64,000 bases of DNA from Vombatus ursinus (GCF_900497805.2 NW_020948739.1:14619593-14683592), one strand, 5' to 3'. Counted from the first letter of the stretch, positions 34,276 to 45,129 are shown. The notes: a model not told the origin generated them from the letters alone. A program made the numbers and translations.

Positions 34276-34529
34276 CTAACAAAGTTCTTTTAAAAATCCT
34301 ATTTACTTTAATAATTACATGCATATGTGTGTAAACATTCATATCATAAAATACTTTGGGGATGAGAATAAGAAGGTTTGTAAACAAAGGTTAACAAAGC
34401 AAAATCCAGAAGGTTGGTAGTCATTTTTATGCTACCTGTTTCTCAACTATCAAATTTTTCCAGAGCTTTTCACATAACCTTTCAAAATAATTTACTATGG
34501 AATCAGGTTTTAAAAAAAGTCACTCTAAG

Positions 34530-34715
34530 CATGTATAAGAGCTTTGAAATTTGAGTTTGAACCCATGTTCAAGTCCTGGCCTGAGACATCTGAGTGACTT
34601 TATCAAAATTAATTCATATCTCTGACCTTCATCTTCCTAATTTCTAACATGAGGGGATTGAACTAAATGATCAGAAGGACCCACCATAGCTTTAAATTAT
34701 GACCCTATCATCTTA
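34530..34715 (+). repeat. MIR/THER1-type SINE
   Basis: Reads gttcaagtcctggcctgaga, ggggattgaactaaatgatc, agctttaaattatgacccta. Confidence 0.72.
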
Positions 34716-35590
34716 TGGACTCGTTTCTTTAAATGAAACTGAAGAAGAGAAAAAGAGAAATAAAGCACTGCAGAAAGCATAAAGTTTTAAGGTATCTAAC
34801 ATAGAAAGGCCTATTATTGAAATTATTATGATTAATGAAATGTCTCTTATTAATAAAGTTGTTAATTATAGTAAAGGACCATAACATGGATATCTCAGTC
34901 TTATTTGTAGTTGTTAAGGTAAAGGCATATTTTCTTTAAATTTATAAAATATAAGCAATCTCCCAAAATATTTTATTATATGTGGTATTTCTGCTATCAT
35001 TCACTTGACTTTTTCAAACCCTAACTTAACAGCCTGATGCATTTGATTTTAAAGTCTCTGATTAGCTAATAAATGCCTATGCTATTAAGTCATTTTTATC
35101 CTGTAATTGATGATAAAAAGCATAACAAGAAAATTACAAGTCAACTTTTGAAAAGTAACTTCAAATGCTTTTTAATAATCTACATTTTTGTATTAGACTG
35201 TCTGGAATTTCAAAGCACATTATTATTTACTAGTTTATAAATCATCTAAATTAATATAGTTCATATTTATGGAATGAATAACTGCCTTAGGGTGAATGTA
35301 TTTACATTTCTTATGACATTTTAAATTAGGTTTCAGCTAATAAAGGAATTGAGCATTGTAACCTTTCAAATATCTGTCAGATATGTTGTGGTAACCTAAG
35401 AATGACATTATGATACTTACTAATGCCACACTCATTTGCCATTTGTGCTGCCAAATATATGTGATTATGTTAACTGCATTAATAAAGCATTGAAACCAAA
35501 CAAAAACCAGAGGAAAATTTCCAGTACTTTGCCTAGAGATCCCCTGGGGAGATTGTTTGAAAAGACACACAAATCACATAGGAAAGACAG
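34716..35590. other. Intron 4, nothing recognised
   Basis: 875 bp of very AT-rich, repeat-poor sequence; nothing else visible. Confidence 0.5.
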
Positions 35591-35870
35591 TATGAAATCA
35601 GAGTAGACAGAGCATATTGCTTGGAACCAGGAAGACCTGAGTTCAAATTCTGCCTTAGACAGTTATTGAGTATGTTATCCTAGGCAAATCACTTCATCTC
35701 TGTCAGCATATTTCTTCATCTATATAATGAGGATAATAATTAAATGTGATAATTATGAGGATAAATAATTTTTAAAACTTCATGTGGTTGTGAAGATTAA
35801 ATGCGATAATATATGTAAAGTGTTTTATGAATCTTAAAGCATTTTATAAATTTATTATTACATGTATGTG
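35591..35870 (+). repeat. MIR SINE
   Basis: Reads ggaaccaggaagacctgagt, tcctaggcaaatcacttcat, gtaaagtgttttatgaatct; a short antisense SINE scrap follows at about 35920-35970. Confidence 0.8.
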
Positions 35871-35984
35871 TACATATTTTATGTGTGTGTATGTGTGTTT
35901 GTGTATATACTCTTCAACGTGACTTACCCAGAGTTATGGGTAGTATATGTCAGAGAATGGACTTGAACCTGGATAAAATGGTAT

Positions 35985-36670
35985 AGTGCATAAAGAACTG
36001 TCCTCAGAGCCAGGAAGACCTGAGTTCAAATCCCGCCTCTGACATATATAGGTTATGTAAACATGAGAAATTCAGTGAGACAATCAACAAACATTTATTA
36101 GCTGCTTACTATGCCACAGGTAATGTGTTAAATTCTGGGGATACAAAGAAAGCCAAAAACAAATCATGCCTATGTGGAACTTACTTCTAAAGAATGAGAA
36201 AACATGTAGATAACTAGGAGCATATAATAGATATACAAAGTTGATGGAAGGTTATCTCAGAGGGGAAGGAGCTAGTAGCTGAGGGCACCAAGTAAGACCT
36301 CCTGCGAAAGTAGCACTTGAGCTGAGCCTTGAAGGAAGCCAGAAAAACAAAGAGACAGAGGTCGGGGGCACGGGGAACAGTCATCCCAAAAGGTACAGAG
36401 ATGAGAAATGGAATGTAGTCCTCAAGGAACTGCAAGTACTCCAATGTATCTAAATTATAGATTATGTGAAGAGAAAGAAGTATAAGAATAGTGAAAAGTA
36501 AGATGGATGCAGGTTATAAAGAGCTTTAAATCCTGGAAGCAATAGGGAGCCATTGGAGTTCACTGAACAATCACTTGACCTCTCAATGTTCTGGGTAATT
36601 CTAGAAGGATATAAGCTACAGAAAAGATGCCAACTTGCATTGATAGAGGGGATTTCTTCACCTGGGTATT
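35985..36670 (+). repeat. CORE-SINE split by a LINE2
   Basis: Left part to about 36067: gagccaggaagacctgagtt, aaatcccgcctctgacat. Right part from 36569: caatcacttgacctctcaat, agctacagaaaagatgccaa, attgatagaggggatttctt. The second half is the same tail seen at 8.8 kb and 44.2 kb. Confidence 0.75.
36068..36568 (-). repeat. LINE2 inserted into a SINE
   Basis: Antisense LINE2: caatcaacaaacatttatta, gctgcttactatgccacagg, cttgagctgagccttgaagg, gagccattggagttcactga. Candidate 7-bp duplication acaatca on the two sides (near 36079 and 36569). Confidence 0.78.
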
Positions 36671-37029
36671 CCTTTTAAAAAGGAAATCACAAGGTAAGTT
36701 CCCATCCCAATTATTATTATTCAAGTAATGATATAGTAATTATGGAAATTCACTCTCATCGCCTCCCCCAAAGTTTTTTTTCTCATTTTCAAATCTTGCA
36801 CACATCAAAGAATTAAACAAAATGGTTAATCTTAGAAGCAATTATATGCCCAAAGATAAAGAGACAAATTATAAATAAATGATACAGGTAATATTTTCAT
36901 GAATTTCTGTGTCATCCTGCAGTTGATCTGTATAGTTAAATTAATGTTATATAATTATTCAAAAACACGTTTTCTAAATCATGTATATAATTCAACAATG
37001 AAACAAAAATTAGGCTTTTTATCATTATA
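36671..37029. other. Intron 4, nothing recognised
   Basis: AT-rich, no named repeat. Confidence 0.45.
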
Positions 37030-37142
37030 TGTGGAGATGAAAGAAAATTCAGAGGCCATCTAATCCAACTATGTAATTTTATAGATGAAGAAACTAAGGC
37101 CCAGTAAGGCTATGTGCTTTGTCCAAAGTCACTCACAGGGAG
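37030..37142 (-). repeat. CORE-SINE fragment
   Basis: Reads gaggccatctaatccaacta, tatagatgaagaaactaagg, gtccaaagtcactcacaggg. Confidence 0.75.
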
Positions 37143-37254
37143 TGTCATGAAAAGTAAATATAAATTAGCATAAAATTATAACCAAAATTCATGAGCTGTT
37201 GTGTGAATGAGTTAAAATGGAATCAGTTTTCCCATGAAAAGTATATGTCACCCC

Positions 37255-37315
37255 TAACACCTAGGCCAGTGCCTTATGTATAGTAGGAGCTTAATAAATA
37301 TTTGTTGAATTGAAG
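37255..37315 (+). repeat. LINE2 3' tail, short
   Basis: Reads ccagtgccttatgtatagta, ggagcttaataaatatttgt, tgaattgaa. Confidence 0.8.
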
Positions 37316-37609
37316 GTGCCATTTTTGGTTCATAGTCAATGAATTCCCTAAAGAGAACATCATTTCTTCCCACTTCTTTGCCTTCTCCTTCTTTCCTGTC
37401 TCTCTACTCCAAGTACTATAGGAGCAAAGACAGTATAACAGGAGGTGGCACAAGGGTAAAGAAAGAAGAAAAATATAAAGATGTTAAAGCAGAAAGATAT
37501 CTCACAAATAACTCTTTATTGGATTTTACATATTCCAAAATTTTACTTCTGCTTACTCATAAAAGTGATTAATAGAGTTTTCAAGAAATCTTTGTAGGTT
37601 GTAAATGAG
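37316..37609. other. Intron 4, unassigned
   Basis: A 77-codon open frame (37339-37572) with no recognisable similarity. Confidence 0.4.
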
Positions 37610-37755
37610 GTGACAACACTACCTTGTGACCTTGGGCAATCACTCAGCCTCACTGGGCCTCATTTCTCCTCATCTGTAAAATGAAGGAGTCAAACTAGGT
37701 GGCTTCTGAGGCTACTTTCAAATCTATATTTAAGATAACCCTATGACTCCATCTA
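37610..37755 (+). repeat. MIR/THER1-type SINE, 3' half
   Basis: Reads ttgtgaccttgggcaatcac, tctcctcatctgtaaaatga, gtcaaactaggtggcttctg. Confidence 0.78.
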
Positions 37756-37849
37756 AAATATAATTTTTCTCATTGTTATAATCAACACATTTACGATGTA
37801 GAAGACACCTGTTTTGTACAAATTATCTATCACTAAATTTGAACATTCA

Positions 37850-38110
37850 GTTAATAAAGGTACATTATTAAGGTTCTACTATGTGCAAGGCACTGTGGAG
37901 TTACGAAGAAATGTAAAAGAAAGTCTCATATCTTAAAGAACGGAAGAAAAAACAAGCAAACAACTACGTAAAAACAAGTTACACACAAGATAAAATGGAA
38001 ATAATCCACAGAGGGCAGGCACTAGAATTAAGGGAGACTAAGAAAGGTTTTCTGTAGAAAGTGAGATTTGACCTGGATCTTGAAGGAACAGAAGGGTTGA
38101 GGCTAAGACA
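37850..38110 (-). repeat. LINE2 3' end
   Basis: Reads ctactatgtgcaaggcactg, acaagcaaacaactacgtaa, gaaataatccacagagggca, gacctggatcttgaaggaac. Confidence 0.82.
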
Positions 38111-38639
38111 CACTACTAATAGTTTGGGAAAAGGCCTTAGACTGTGATTGGAATCAGAAGCAAATCAGGTCAAAAGGAAATATTACTCATCAGAGTAGTA
38201 AGAGTATGTAAAGCAAACAAGGGACATGAGGGAAGTCAAGTACATGTCTTCAGACACAGCTGGTTTAGTCATTTTATAAGAACTGGTTAGTTATTAGATC
38301 TACAACATACATAAACATAGCCTAAGAAGTGTATGTAAAGTGAGGACAGAAGGACATAAAATATGTCTCTCTCCTATCCAGAAAATATCTTTACAATTTA
38401 TTCATTGTAGTTATTTATATCTATAAATGTTCCACATGGAAATGTAGGTTTTCTTCATGGAAAAGGTTATCATTCATCATGTAAACCTCTAAGTGTCTTC
38501 ACCTCATTGTGAGCCAACATAAGACACTAAGGAGCCAAGGAGGAAGCCTGTTGTAACACCAGGAATCTGGATTCAGAATTTAATTCAGCACTTTAGCTTC
38601 AAAAGAAAGAATTAGAAACACTTTAGTATCATAGAATAA
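38111..38639. other. Intron 4, unassigned
   Basis: May be further decayed LINE2 to about 38240; otherwise nothing recognised. Confidence 0.4.
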
Positions 38640-38885
38640 CTCATTTTAAAAATGAATATTTCCTTAGCAACAATTCAGTCTAATCCATACCCCAAAGGAA
38701 CCTCATTATTACTAACAAATGGTTATCCAATATTTGCTTGAATTGCTCTAATTAGGGAGCGCCCACTACCTTCCAAGGCAGCCTATTTCCATTTATATGT
38801 AGTGTTTTGTTGGGAAATGTTTTTCATGACATTATGCTTAAGTTTACCTCAGTTTATATGCTTCTTAAATCAACCATTAAATTAT
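38640..38885 (-). repeat. CR1/L3-like LINE fragment
   Basis: Reads atggttatccaatatttgct, ttgctctaattagggagcgc, ccactaccttccaaggcagc, tatttccatttatatgtag. Confidence 0.75.
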
Positions 38886-38964
38886 TTTACTAAACTAGTC
38901 TTTGTGTCCCTTTAATATCTACACATTATCTTACCACAGGCAGTGAGCAATTTGCAAATGAGCT

Positions 38965-39120
38965 GTAGTCCAGAAGTCAGTAGCACGTAATTAGCTGTAT
39001 GACCTTTTGCAAGTCTCTCCATCTCTGAGTTTAGTTTCTTCAACGGTAAGAGAGGGAGTTGTAATTGAATAAGGTGAAGATAAATTGTAAAAATGAACTA
39101 ATGAATATTATCTAAAAGAT
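38965..39120 (+). repeat. MIR-type SINE, diverged
   Basis: Reads cagaagtcagtagcacgtaa, ttagctgtatgaccttttgc, agtttagtttcttcaacggt. GATA units follow at 39160-39200. Confidence 0.62.
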
Positions 39121-39204
39121 ATATGACACAAAGGGAGATGATCCAGTCTTATAGCAAGATAGATAGATACTTAGACTATGCTTAGATAGATAGATACTAC
39201 ACAA

Positions 39205-39395
39205 TGCCTAGTTATGGGAGTAAATGAGAGAGCCGGAAAAAATACTCTAGGAAAACTCGAGGTGGGAAAGTACACTTTCAGTGGGGGTGACCAGGGTAAC
39301 CTGCATGGAGGAGTTGGCACATGAGGAGAGCCTTGAAGGGTGAGGAGAACTCTGAAAGGCAGAGAAAGGGAGTACATTCTGAATGGGGAAGTTGA
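39205..39395 (-). repeat. LINE2 internal fragment
   Basis: Reads aggagagccttgaagggtga, ggagtacattctgaatgggg, in the order seen in other antisense LINE2 copies here. Confidence 0.6.
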
Positions 39396-39479
39396 GGGAA
39401 GCATATTTGAAGAAAAGCTTTTCATACTTTCCCCTCATTCTACCAAAATAATAACTTTTGGGAATAAGGAAAGCAACAT

Positions 39480-39626
39480 ATATGTGTGTGCATGCCTTAA
39501 TGCAGATTCGCATACCCATATGTATGCACACTGATTTACACACATTATACATATATGTATATGTATGTATATGTTAATTTATGTACCTCATATGCATGCA
39601 TGTATGTATGTATGTATGTATGTATA
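39480..39626. repeat. TA/TG and (ATGT)n microsatellites
   Basis: Mixed TATG/CATA units with an (ATGT)n run at about 39595-39626. Confidence 0.9.
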
Positions 39627-39628
39627 GT

Positions 39629-39955
39629 TGAGCCTTGAGGACAGGGACTGTTTCATTTTTTTTATCCCTGGTACCTAAAACAGTGTTTGGCATACAATAT
39701 TTATTGAAATGAATTGAATAGAATGGGATTATATATAAAGTTTATAAAAGTTACAAATATTAAAGCGATCCATAAAGGTAGTTTTGGAAATAAGATAGGT
39801 TTTAGAAACTCATAAATATTAGATTAAGGAGTTTGTATTATATCCTATAGACGCAGTAAGTAGCCACTAACATTTTTTTGAACAAAGTTATCATTGTCAG
39901 ATCTGTGCCTTGGGAGGATTATTTTAGAGCAGTATAAAAGACAGATTGGTGTTAA
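39629..39955. repeat. LINE2 pieces in both orientations
   Basis: 39629-39726 is a sense tail (gagccttgaggacagggact, cagtgtttggcatacaatat, ttattgaaatgaattgaat). 39780-39955 resembles an antisense internal piece (taaggagtttgtattatatc, gaggattattttagagcagt). Confidence 0.62.
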
Positions 39956-39969
39956 TATAGGATAAATTA

Positions 39970-40092
39970 TCATATATGTATATATGTACACACATATATA
40001 AATATATATGCATAGATATTTATATGTATTGTGTATATCTGTCTCGCATGTATATGTGTATACACACACACACACACGCACACACACACATA
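39970..40092. repeat. TA and CA microsatellites
   Basis: ATATGTAT blocks then a (CA)n run with one CG step. Confidence 0.93.
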
Positions 40093-40149
40093 CGGTGTTC
40101 CAAAAGTGCTTTGTAAAATTTGAAGAGAGATGTATATCTTTATTTACAG

Positions 40150-40305
40150 ATAAATTAAAACAATTGGGAAACATTTAACAAAATAAATAAAAATATGAAA
40201 AGAACATAATGTTAATATATGATTTTCTAAGGCACTATGTGGCTGCAGGGATCCTTATATGTGGTTTAATAGCCCCATATCTATATGAGTTTGACACCAC
40301 TTGTA
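40150..40305. mobile_element. DNA-transposon-like repeat, copy 1
   Basis: Shares caattgggaaacatttaaca, aaataaataaa, taatgttaatatatg and ggatccttatatgtg blocks with a copy at 45130-45312, in the same order. The end gagtttgacaccac looks like a terminal repeat of the kind found in hAT MITEs. Family uncertain. Confidence 0.55.
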
Positions 40306-40439
40306 AAGAATGTGTAAACTTGTACAGGTAGAGATCACTCCCTTATTTGGGAGTTCTCGACATTAATGAAATCATAGGTTCCAACCATTCTCTCTCTGTC
40401 TGTCTCTCTCCTCTCTCCTCTCTCTCGCAAAGATGAGAA

Positions 40440-41580
40440 ATGGTAATGGGACTATTAGCTATTATATTAAAAATGAAGCAGCTAGTTTTTCTTTGAGAAT
40501 CAGGGAAGTCAACCCAGAGGTACTACTGTAGCAAAAGGAAAGAGAAAAGAAACTCTAACAGAAATGATCATTCTTTCCTTAAGTGTTTGTGTTACATGCA
40601 AATCTCTGTTATGCAATGGGAAAGAGTGGGAGAACTAGCAGGTGGATAGCTCCATCTATCACCAGCAATCATTCACTCCCTCATACGCAACCCGAGATCC
40701 AGACATTACCGACTGTTTATTTTATCCGATTTTTGTCTTACACCTGCCAAATCAATTAGAATCCAATCCATGTAACTGCCATAAGACTGACCACAGGCAA
40801 GACCATGAAAGCCAAAGGCTCAGGGTCATTTCAGCTGAGTTGAACCCTCAAGAAAAAAAAAAAAAACTTTTCTGGAATGTAGAACTGGCAATTACTAATC
40901 TTAACAACACTAGCAAAGATCAAGAAAAACAATTAGCCCTACCAGCAAAGGACATTTGCAAAATGACAGAAGAGAATCCTATCCATTTCCTCACTAAAAT
41001 TGCTTTAAAGTGATAACATCTTTTTGGGGGAAGGAGTATGGTATTCTATATTGCTCTTCTTAATGTTGATCTAAGCTTAGTTTAATCCTTGTTATTGACA
41101 AAACATTCTAATATATGTTTGGTTTTGTGCTATGTTTAAGCTTAGAAATGAACTTCTTTTGAAAATGTAAGAGTATTGAGCCCTTTCTCCAACTGTAGCC
41201 AGGAAGGGGTGCCCCTAATATCCCTTACACTGATGTTAAAGCTACTTAAGCACAACTCAAAAATAACACTTAACATAAGCTATTTCAGGGAGAAAACATC
41301 AAACAGACTAGTGAGAGGAAGCAAATCAACTGTTTAGTTTAACTGGAAATTTAAAAATTCAGTTGATTGTGTGAGCAACATATTGGTATTTCCAGTACCG
41401 TAAGATTCTTCTTCTTTTTATTTTTTTTTGTATAGCAACATTATAAAAAATTAATTTAAGAGCAAAACATTCTGCATTTTAGAAAGAATGTAGTATTATT
41501 CTAGAAATATTACTGCCCCTTGCCCCAAAGTCCTAATAACTGTGTGTATGTATGTGTGTAGAAAAGGACAATGCTATATT
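40440..41580. other. Intron 4, unassigned; holds a 123-codon open frame
   Basis: No named repeat. The open frame at 40642-41013 (+) begins MDSSIYHQQSFTPSY and has no domain I recognise. In 64 kb of AT-rich DNA a few open frames of this length are expected by chance, so I do not call a gene. Confidence 0.45.
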
Positions 41581-41587
41581 CTAAAAC

Positions 41588-41775
41588 AGGGGTGGGGAAC
41601 CTGTGACTTTGAGGCAACACGTGACCTTTCTATTCCTTGGGTGCGGCCTTTTGACTGAATCCAAACTTCATAGAACAAATCGGATTTGTTCTGTGAAGTT
41701 TGGATTCAGTCAAAAGGCCGCACCCAAGGACCTAGAAGGCTACATGTGACCTGGAGGCCACAGAGTCCCCAGTCC
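41588..41775. mobile_element. hAT-type MITE, copy 2, near-perfect palindrome
   Basis: 188 bp with the same ends as copy 1 (aggggtggggaac ... gtccccagtcc) and flanking octamers tctaaaac / tgtaaacc matching at 6 of 8. Its central arms, 41635-41681 and 41683-41729, pair at 46 of 47 positions with a one-base centre. The AT-rich loop present in copy 1 is missing here. Confidence 0.85.
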
Positions 41776-42057
41776 TGTAAACCTATCAGCTCTTAGAAAA
41801 GTTTTGAGCTTGGTATTTCCACCAATATAGAATGTGTATGCATATCTGTATCTTTTTATATGTGTGTATATGCCCATATTAGTGGGTGGAATTAAACTCT
41901 TCCCAATGACTTCCTTTATTGAGTGAAGAAACTGGAATCTCAGCTCACTCCACTTTGCATCTGCTGCTATACCTGATTTTAAATCCAGGAAACAAGATGT
42001 TCCTTGGCGCTCTGCCTCCTCTGCCCACTTTTCTGTCTCCTTTTTGCACTGTCCCCC
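41776..42057. other. Intron 4, unassigned
   Basis: Nothing recognised. Confidence 0.4.
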
Positions 42058-42178
42058 CTTTTATTAGACTGTAAGTTCCTTGAGGGCAAGGACTATCTTT
42101 CTTTTTGTTAATTGCATCCCCAAAGCTTAGCAGAGTTCCTGGCACAGAGCAGGCACTTAATAATTGTTGACTGGATTA
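42058..42178 (+). repeat. LINE2 3' tail
   Basis: Reads ttagactgtaagttccttga, gggcaaggactatctttctt, tcctggcacagagcaggcac, ttaataattgttgactgga. Confidence 0.88.
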
Positions 42179-42186
42179 TATTAGAT

Positions 42187-42225
42187 ATACATACATACAT
42201 ACATACATGTATGTATGTATACACA
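42187..42225. repeat. (ATAC)n(ATGT)n palindromic microsatellite
   Basis: ATAC units run directly into ATGT units, making a self-complementary array. Confidence 0.93.
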
Positions 42226-42446
42226 CATCCATGTGTGTTAAATATGTAAAAGTACAATGGTTACCCAATTACCCCTAGGATAGAATATAAAATCCTCTGT
42301 CCTTTAAAGCCCTTTATAACCTGGTCCCTTCCTATCTTTCCAGTCTTCTAACACCTTATTCTCTTTGAGTATTCTATGATCCAATGGCACTGGCCTCCTT
42401 GTTGCTCCTCACACAAGATCCTCCATCTCCTGACACTGGGCATTTT

Positions 42447-42570
42447 TTTTTTTGAGTGTGACTTGCCCATGGTCACACAGGAAGTATCAAGTATCTGAGG
42501 CCTGATTTGAACTCAGGTCCTCTTTATTCCAAGGCCAGAGCTGTATCCACTGCACCATCTAGCTTCCCCA
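42447..42570 (-). repeat. Poly-A tailed tRNA-like SINE in LINE2
   Basis: Reverse orientation with a T run on the left, then gacttgcccatggtcacaca, tttgaactcaggtcctcttt and the inverted head ctgcaccatctagcttcccc. Flanked by acactgggcatttt (42433-42446) and actctgggcatttt (42571-42584), a 13/14-matching target duplication. Confidence 0.9.
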
Positions 42571-42869
42571 ACTCTGGGCATTTTCACTGGCTGTCTCTCA
42601 TACCTAGAATGCCCTCCCTCCTCATCTCTGCCTCATCACTTTCCTGTTTCCTTTGAATCTCAGCTAAAGTCCATTTTTCTACAAGAAGGCCTTCTTAATC
42701 TTGGCACCTTCGTTCTGAAATTATCTTCAATCCATCCTGTATATATCTTGGTTCTACAGAGTTGTTTGCATATCCTCTCACCATCAGACTGTGGGCCCCT
42801 TCAGAACAGAGATTTTTTTTTTGCATTCCTTTGCATTTCCAGGGCTTAGCACAGTATCTAGCACACAGT

Positions 42870-42974
42870 TGGTGGGTTGGTTGTTGCCCTTCATTCTCGA
42901 AGAGGACCAAAATGACATCACTATGTTATGGTCAAGTTACAGTGTGTCCAGCTATGACTGATCAGACCAATCCA
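42870..42974 (-). mobile_element. RTE-like LINE, 3'-end fragment in LINE2 tail
   Basis: 105 bp matching the 3' end of the larger element at 55864-58951: ttgttgcccttcattctcga, agaggaccaaaatgacatca, ctatgactgatcagaccaat. Perfect 8-bp duplication cacacagt at 42862-42869 and 42975-42982. Severely 5'-truncated on insertion. Confidence 0.88.
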
Positions 42975-43184
42975 CACACAGTAGGCACTCAATAAATGCT
43001 AGTTGACTGACTATTCTAGTTCTGTGTACTGTCTTACAGAGGAAATACTAAACTTGAAATCTTCCGCTCTATAGCTTAAAAAAAGGCACAGTTCCCCATT
43101 TTCCTCCTCAGAGAATAAAGCTTTTAGGAGTACATTATCTGTTTGCAAAAATTGTAGACCACTTTTGAAATGCAAAAATACTCT

Positions 43185-43420
43185 TTCATATATTCCCCAT
43201 GAGATGTAGCATGATGTCTCAGAAAGAATTGTAGATTAGAATCAAAAGACTCTGGATTGACTCTTGAAAGCAACAGATCTAGGTATGACAGTGGACAAGT
43301 CACAGAGAACTAGTTTACTTACTTATAAAATGGGGAGAATATTTGAACTGCCTACCACTCAGAACTGTGGCAGAAGCATTATAGAAATGCTATATCTTAA
43401 AAGAATAATAGCAGTGAGCA
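43185..43420 (+). repeat. MIR-type SINE, diverged
   Basis: Reads caaaagactctggattgact, ggacaagtcacagagaacta, cttataaaatggggagaata. Confidence 0.68.
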
Positions 43421-43439
43421 GTGCCTAGCATAGTACATA

Positions 43440-44030
43440 TAATATATTAATATGTACATATTATATATAGGTTTTTTTGAGTTGTGAAGGACTAAAACTT
43501 CACTCTAATGACTCATCGTAGTAATCAGATAGCCATCAATTCTTGAAGATAGTGCTGGCTAAGCTTATGCAATGGTATGTTCTATCAAGTTGGTTATGGA
43601 CTATATATCTCTTGTCTGAGGACCAGCCTAGCTGAGTTTGGAGAGGCTTATCACTAGGTTGTCCATAGAATGATGGATTTTTTCAGTTTCCTAAATCCTT
43701 ACAGGACTTCTAAAAGCTACAGTTTGCATCAACAGAGGGAGCATTCACACCAAGAAATCTTTGATCTTTGAAGTATACATATATACCTCTACTCAAGCTC
43801 TATTCTGATGCTTTACTCCGACCTGGATTCTCTAAGGTCGTACATACAAACTACAAGCTCTAGCATATGCTACCAAGCAGAAGAGGCCTTTGGTCAAATC
43901 CTAGCAATGGTTTGTGGGTCTTCTGTCAAAAATCCAGGCTATTTGAGTAGGTAAGGTTTTGTCACCAAAAGGTTGACTACCATATGGTGATTTTTATTAA
44001 ATCATGGGAGTAGGAAGATGAAAGTTCTCA
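43440..44030. other. Intron 4, unassigned
   Basis: Contains blocks (e.g. ggttatggactatatatctc) that feel repeat-like but that I cannot place in a family. Confidence 0.4.
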
Positions 44031-44034
44031 TGAG

Positions 44035-44260
44035 AGGCAGTGTTATATAGTGGCTGGAAAAAAGGTTTGAAGCCAGGAAAACCTGGAGTCAAACCCGGCC
44101 TCTGACACATACTGGCTGTGTGACCCTGGGAGAGTCACTGAAACACAGAGTTCTAGGAGACTCTCCAATACTCTTAAGTGCCAGAGAAGGCGTCAATCTG
44201 TATAGGTAAAAGAATTTTCCTTAATTGAGAGTACCAAGGAAATCACAGGCTAACCTCAGG
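44035..44260 (+). repeat. CORE-SINE
   Basis: Reads gaagccaggaaaacctggag, actggctgtgtgaccctggg, then the same second-half type as at 36.6 kb. Confidence 0.75.
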
Positions 44261-45129
44261 AGAGACAAATTAGGATTTGTAAATACTTTCCAAATTCTAA
44301 ATCAGACAACCTAAAAAGTATTTGGAAGTAATTGCTCTCAACAATAAACACTGCACCAAAGATCTAACACTGGAAGGAAGTGTTATGACTATTCATTTCA
44401 CAGTTTGCAAGGACAGAACTATAGTGATACCTAATTATGGCTCTTTTTTGTAAAAGCTGAAAAGCAATGGAGAAGTGATGAGAGACAGAGGAGATAAAAA
44501 AGAAGAAAAATTAAGAGAAAATGAAGGAAGAGAGAAGTAGACAGCAGGAGTAATGGTGTGAGATTACAATTGGCAGGGGTAGGGGGAGCAGTCAAAGAAA
44601 ATGAGAAAGGGGAGGCAAGGAGCAGGGCATTCAAAGTGGCAATAGCAGGGGGCGTGGATTGCATTGGCAGAAGCATCAGGCAGTAGAGATTAGAAGTGGT
44701 GATGGGGGGCTGTGGCTGCACTGGTAGTAGTAGCAGTGTCTAAGGATGATGAAAAGCAGAGACAGGGTAGATAAGCTACAGATACTCTGACAGTAAAGAA
44801 GAAAACCAGCAACAGAAGCAGCAGACAGAACAGTTCTGTTCTTTGGGTGAGAAGGAAGGCCAACAGCCACCTTCATTTCAAGACATCAGTATGCCACACA
44901 GAAGGCATGGTTACCTGGACTGCTCACAGTCACCAGGGGGGAGTGGAAGGGGGAAGGAGAAGTCACTGATTAGAGAAGTACAGTCACAGGCTAAATTATT
45001 TATTATTGTCCAGACCACAGATGATTAGAAATGGCAAATTAGGTGATGGGAAATTGGTAGAGGCAGGTGTTTGTCTGCTAATGGTGACGGTACCAAAGAG
45101 TGACAGGTGAGGGTTTATTAAGGTGGGCC
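44261..45129. other. Intron 4, purine-rich unassigned stretch
   Basis: 44460-44760 is rich in GAGAA/GGAGG and is locally GC-richer than its surroundings; includes a GTAGTAGTAG run near 44723. A 96-codon minus open frame here is low-complexity Leu/Ser/Pro. Confidence 0.45.

Larger units (their letters stand above)
42250..43010 (+). repeat. LINE2 3' region carrying two later insertions
   Basis: Sense LINE2: ggatagaatataaaatcctc, ctggtcccttcctatctttc, cctagaatgccctccctcct, cagactgtgggccccttcag, and the tail gtaggcactcaataaatgct ending tgactgac. A SINE (42447-42570) and a LINE fragment (42870-42974) sit inside it. Confidence 0.88.

Noticed and set aside
39162-39200. GATA units as clustered GATA-factor sites
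   Set aside because: Simple repeat; the same units recur as microsatellites at 11.15 and 62.7 kb.
40092-40150. acggtgttccaaaag as a mariner terminal repeat
   Set aside because: Only one end seen, no inverted partner or TA duplication found.
40642-41013. 123-codon open frame starting MDSSIYHQQSF as a possible small gene
   Set aside because: No recognised domain or splice context. With stops roughly every 17 codons in DNA this AT-rich, several open frames of this size are expected in six frames of 64 kb.
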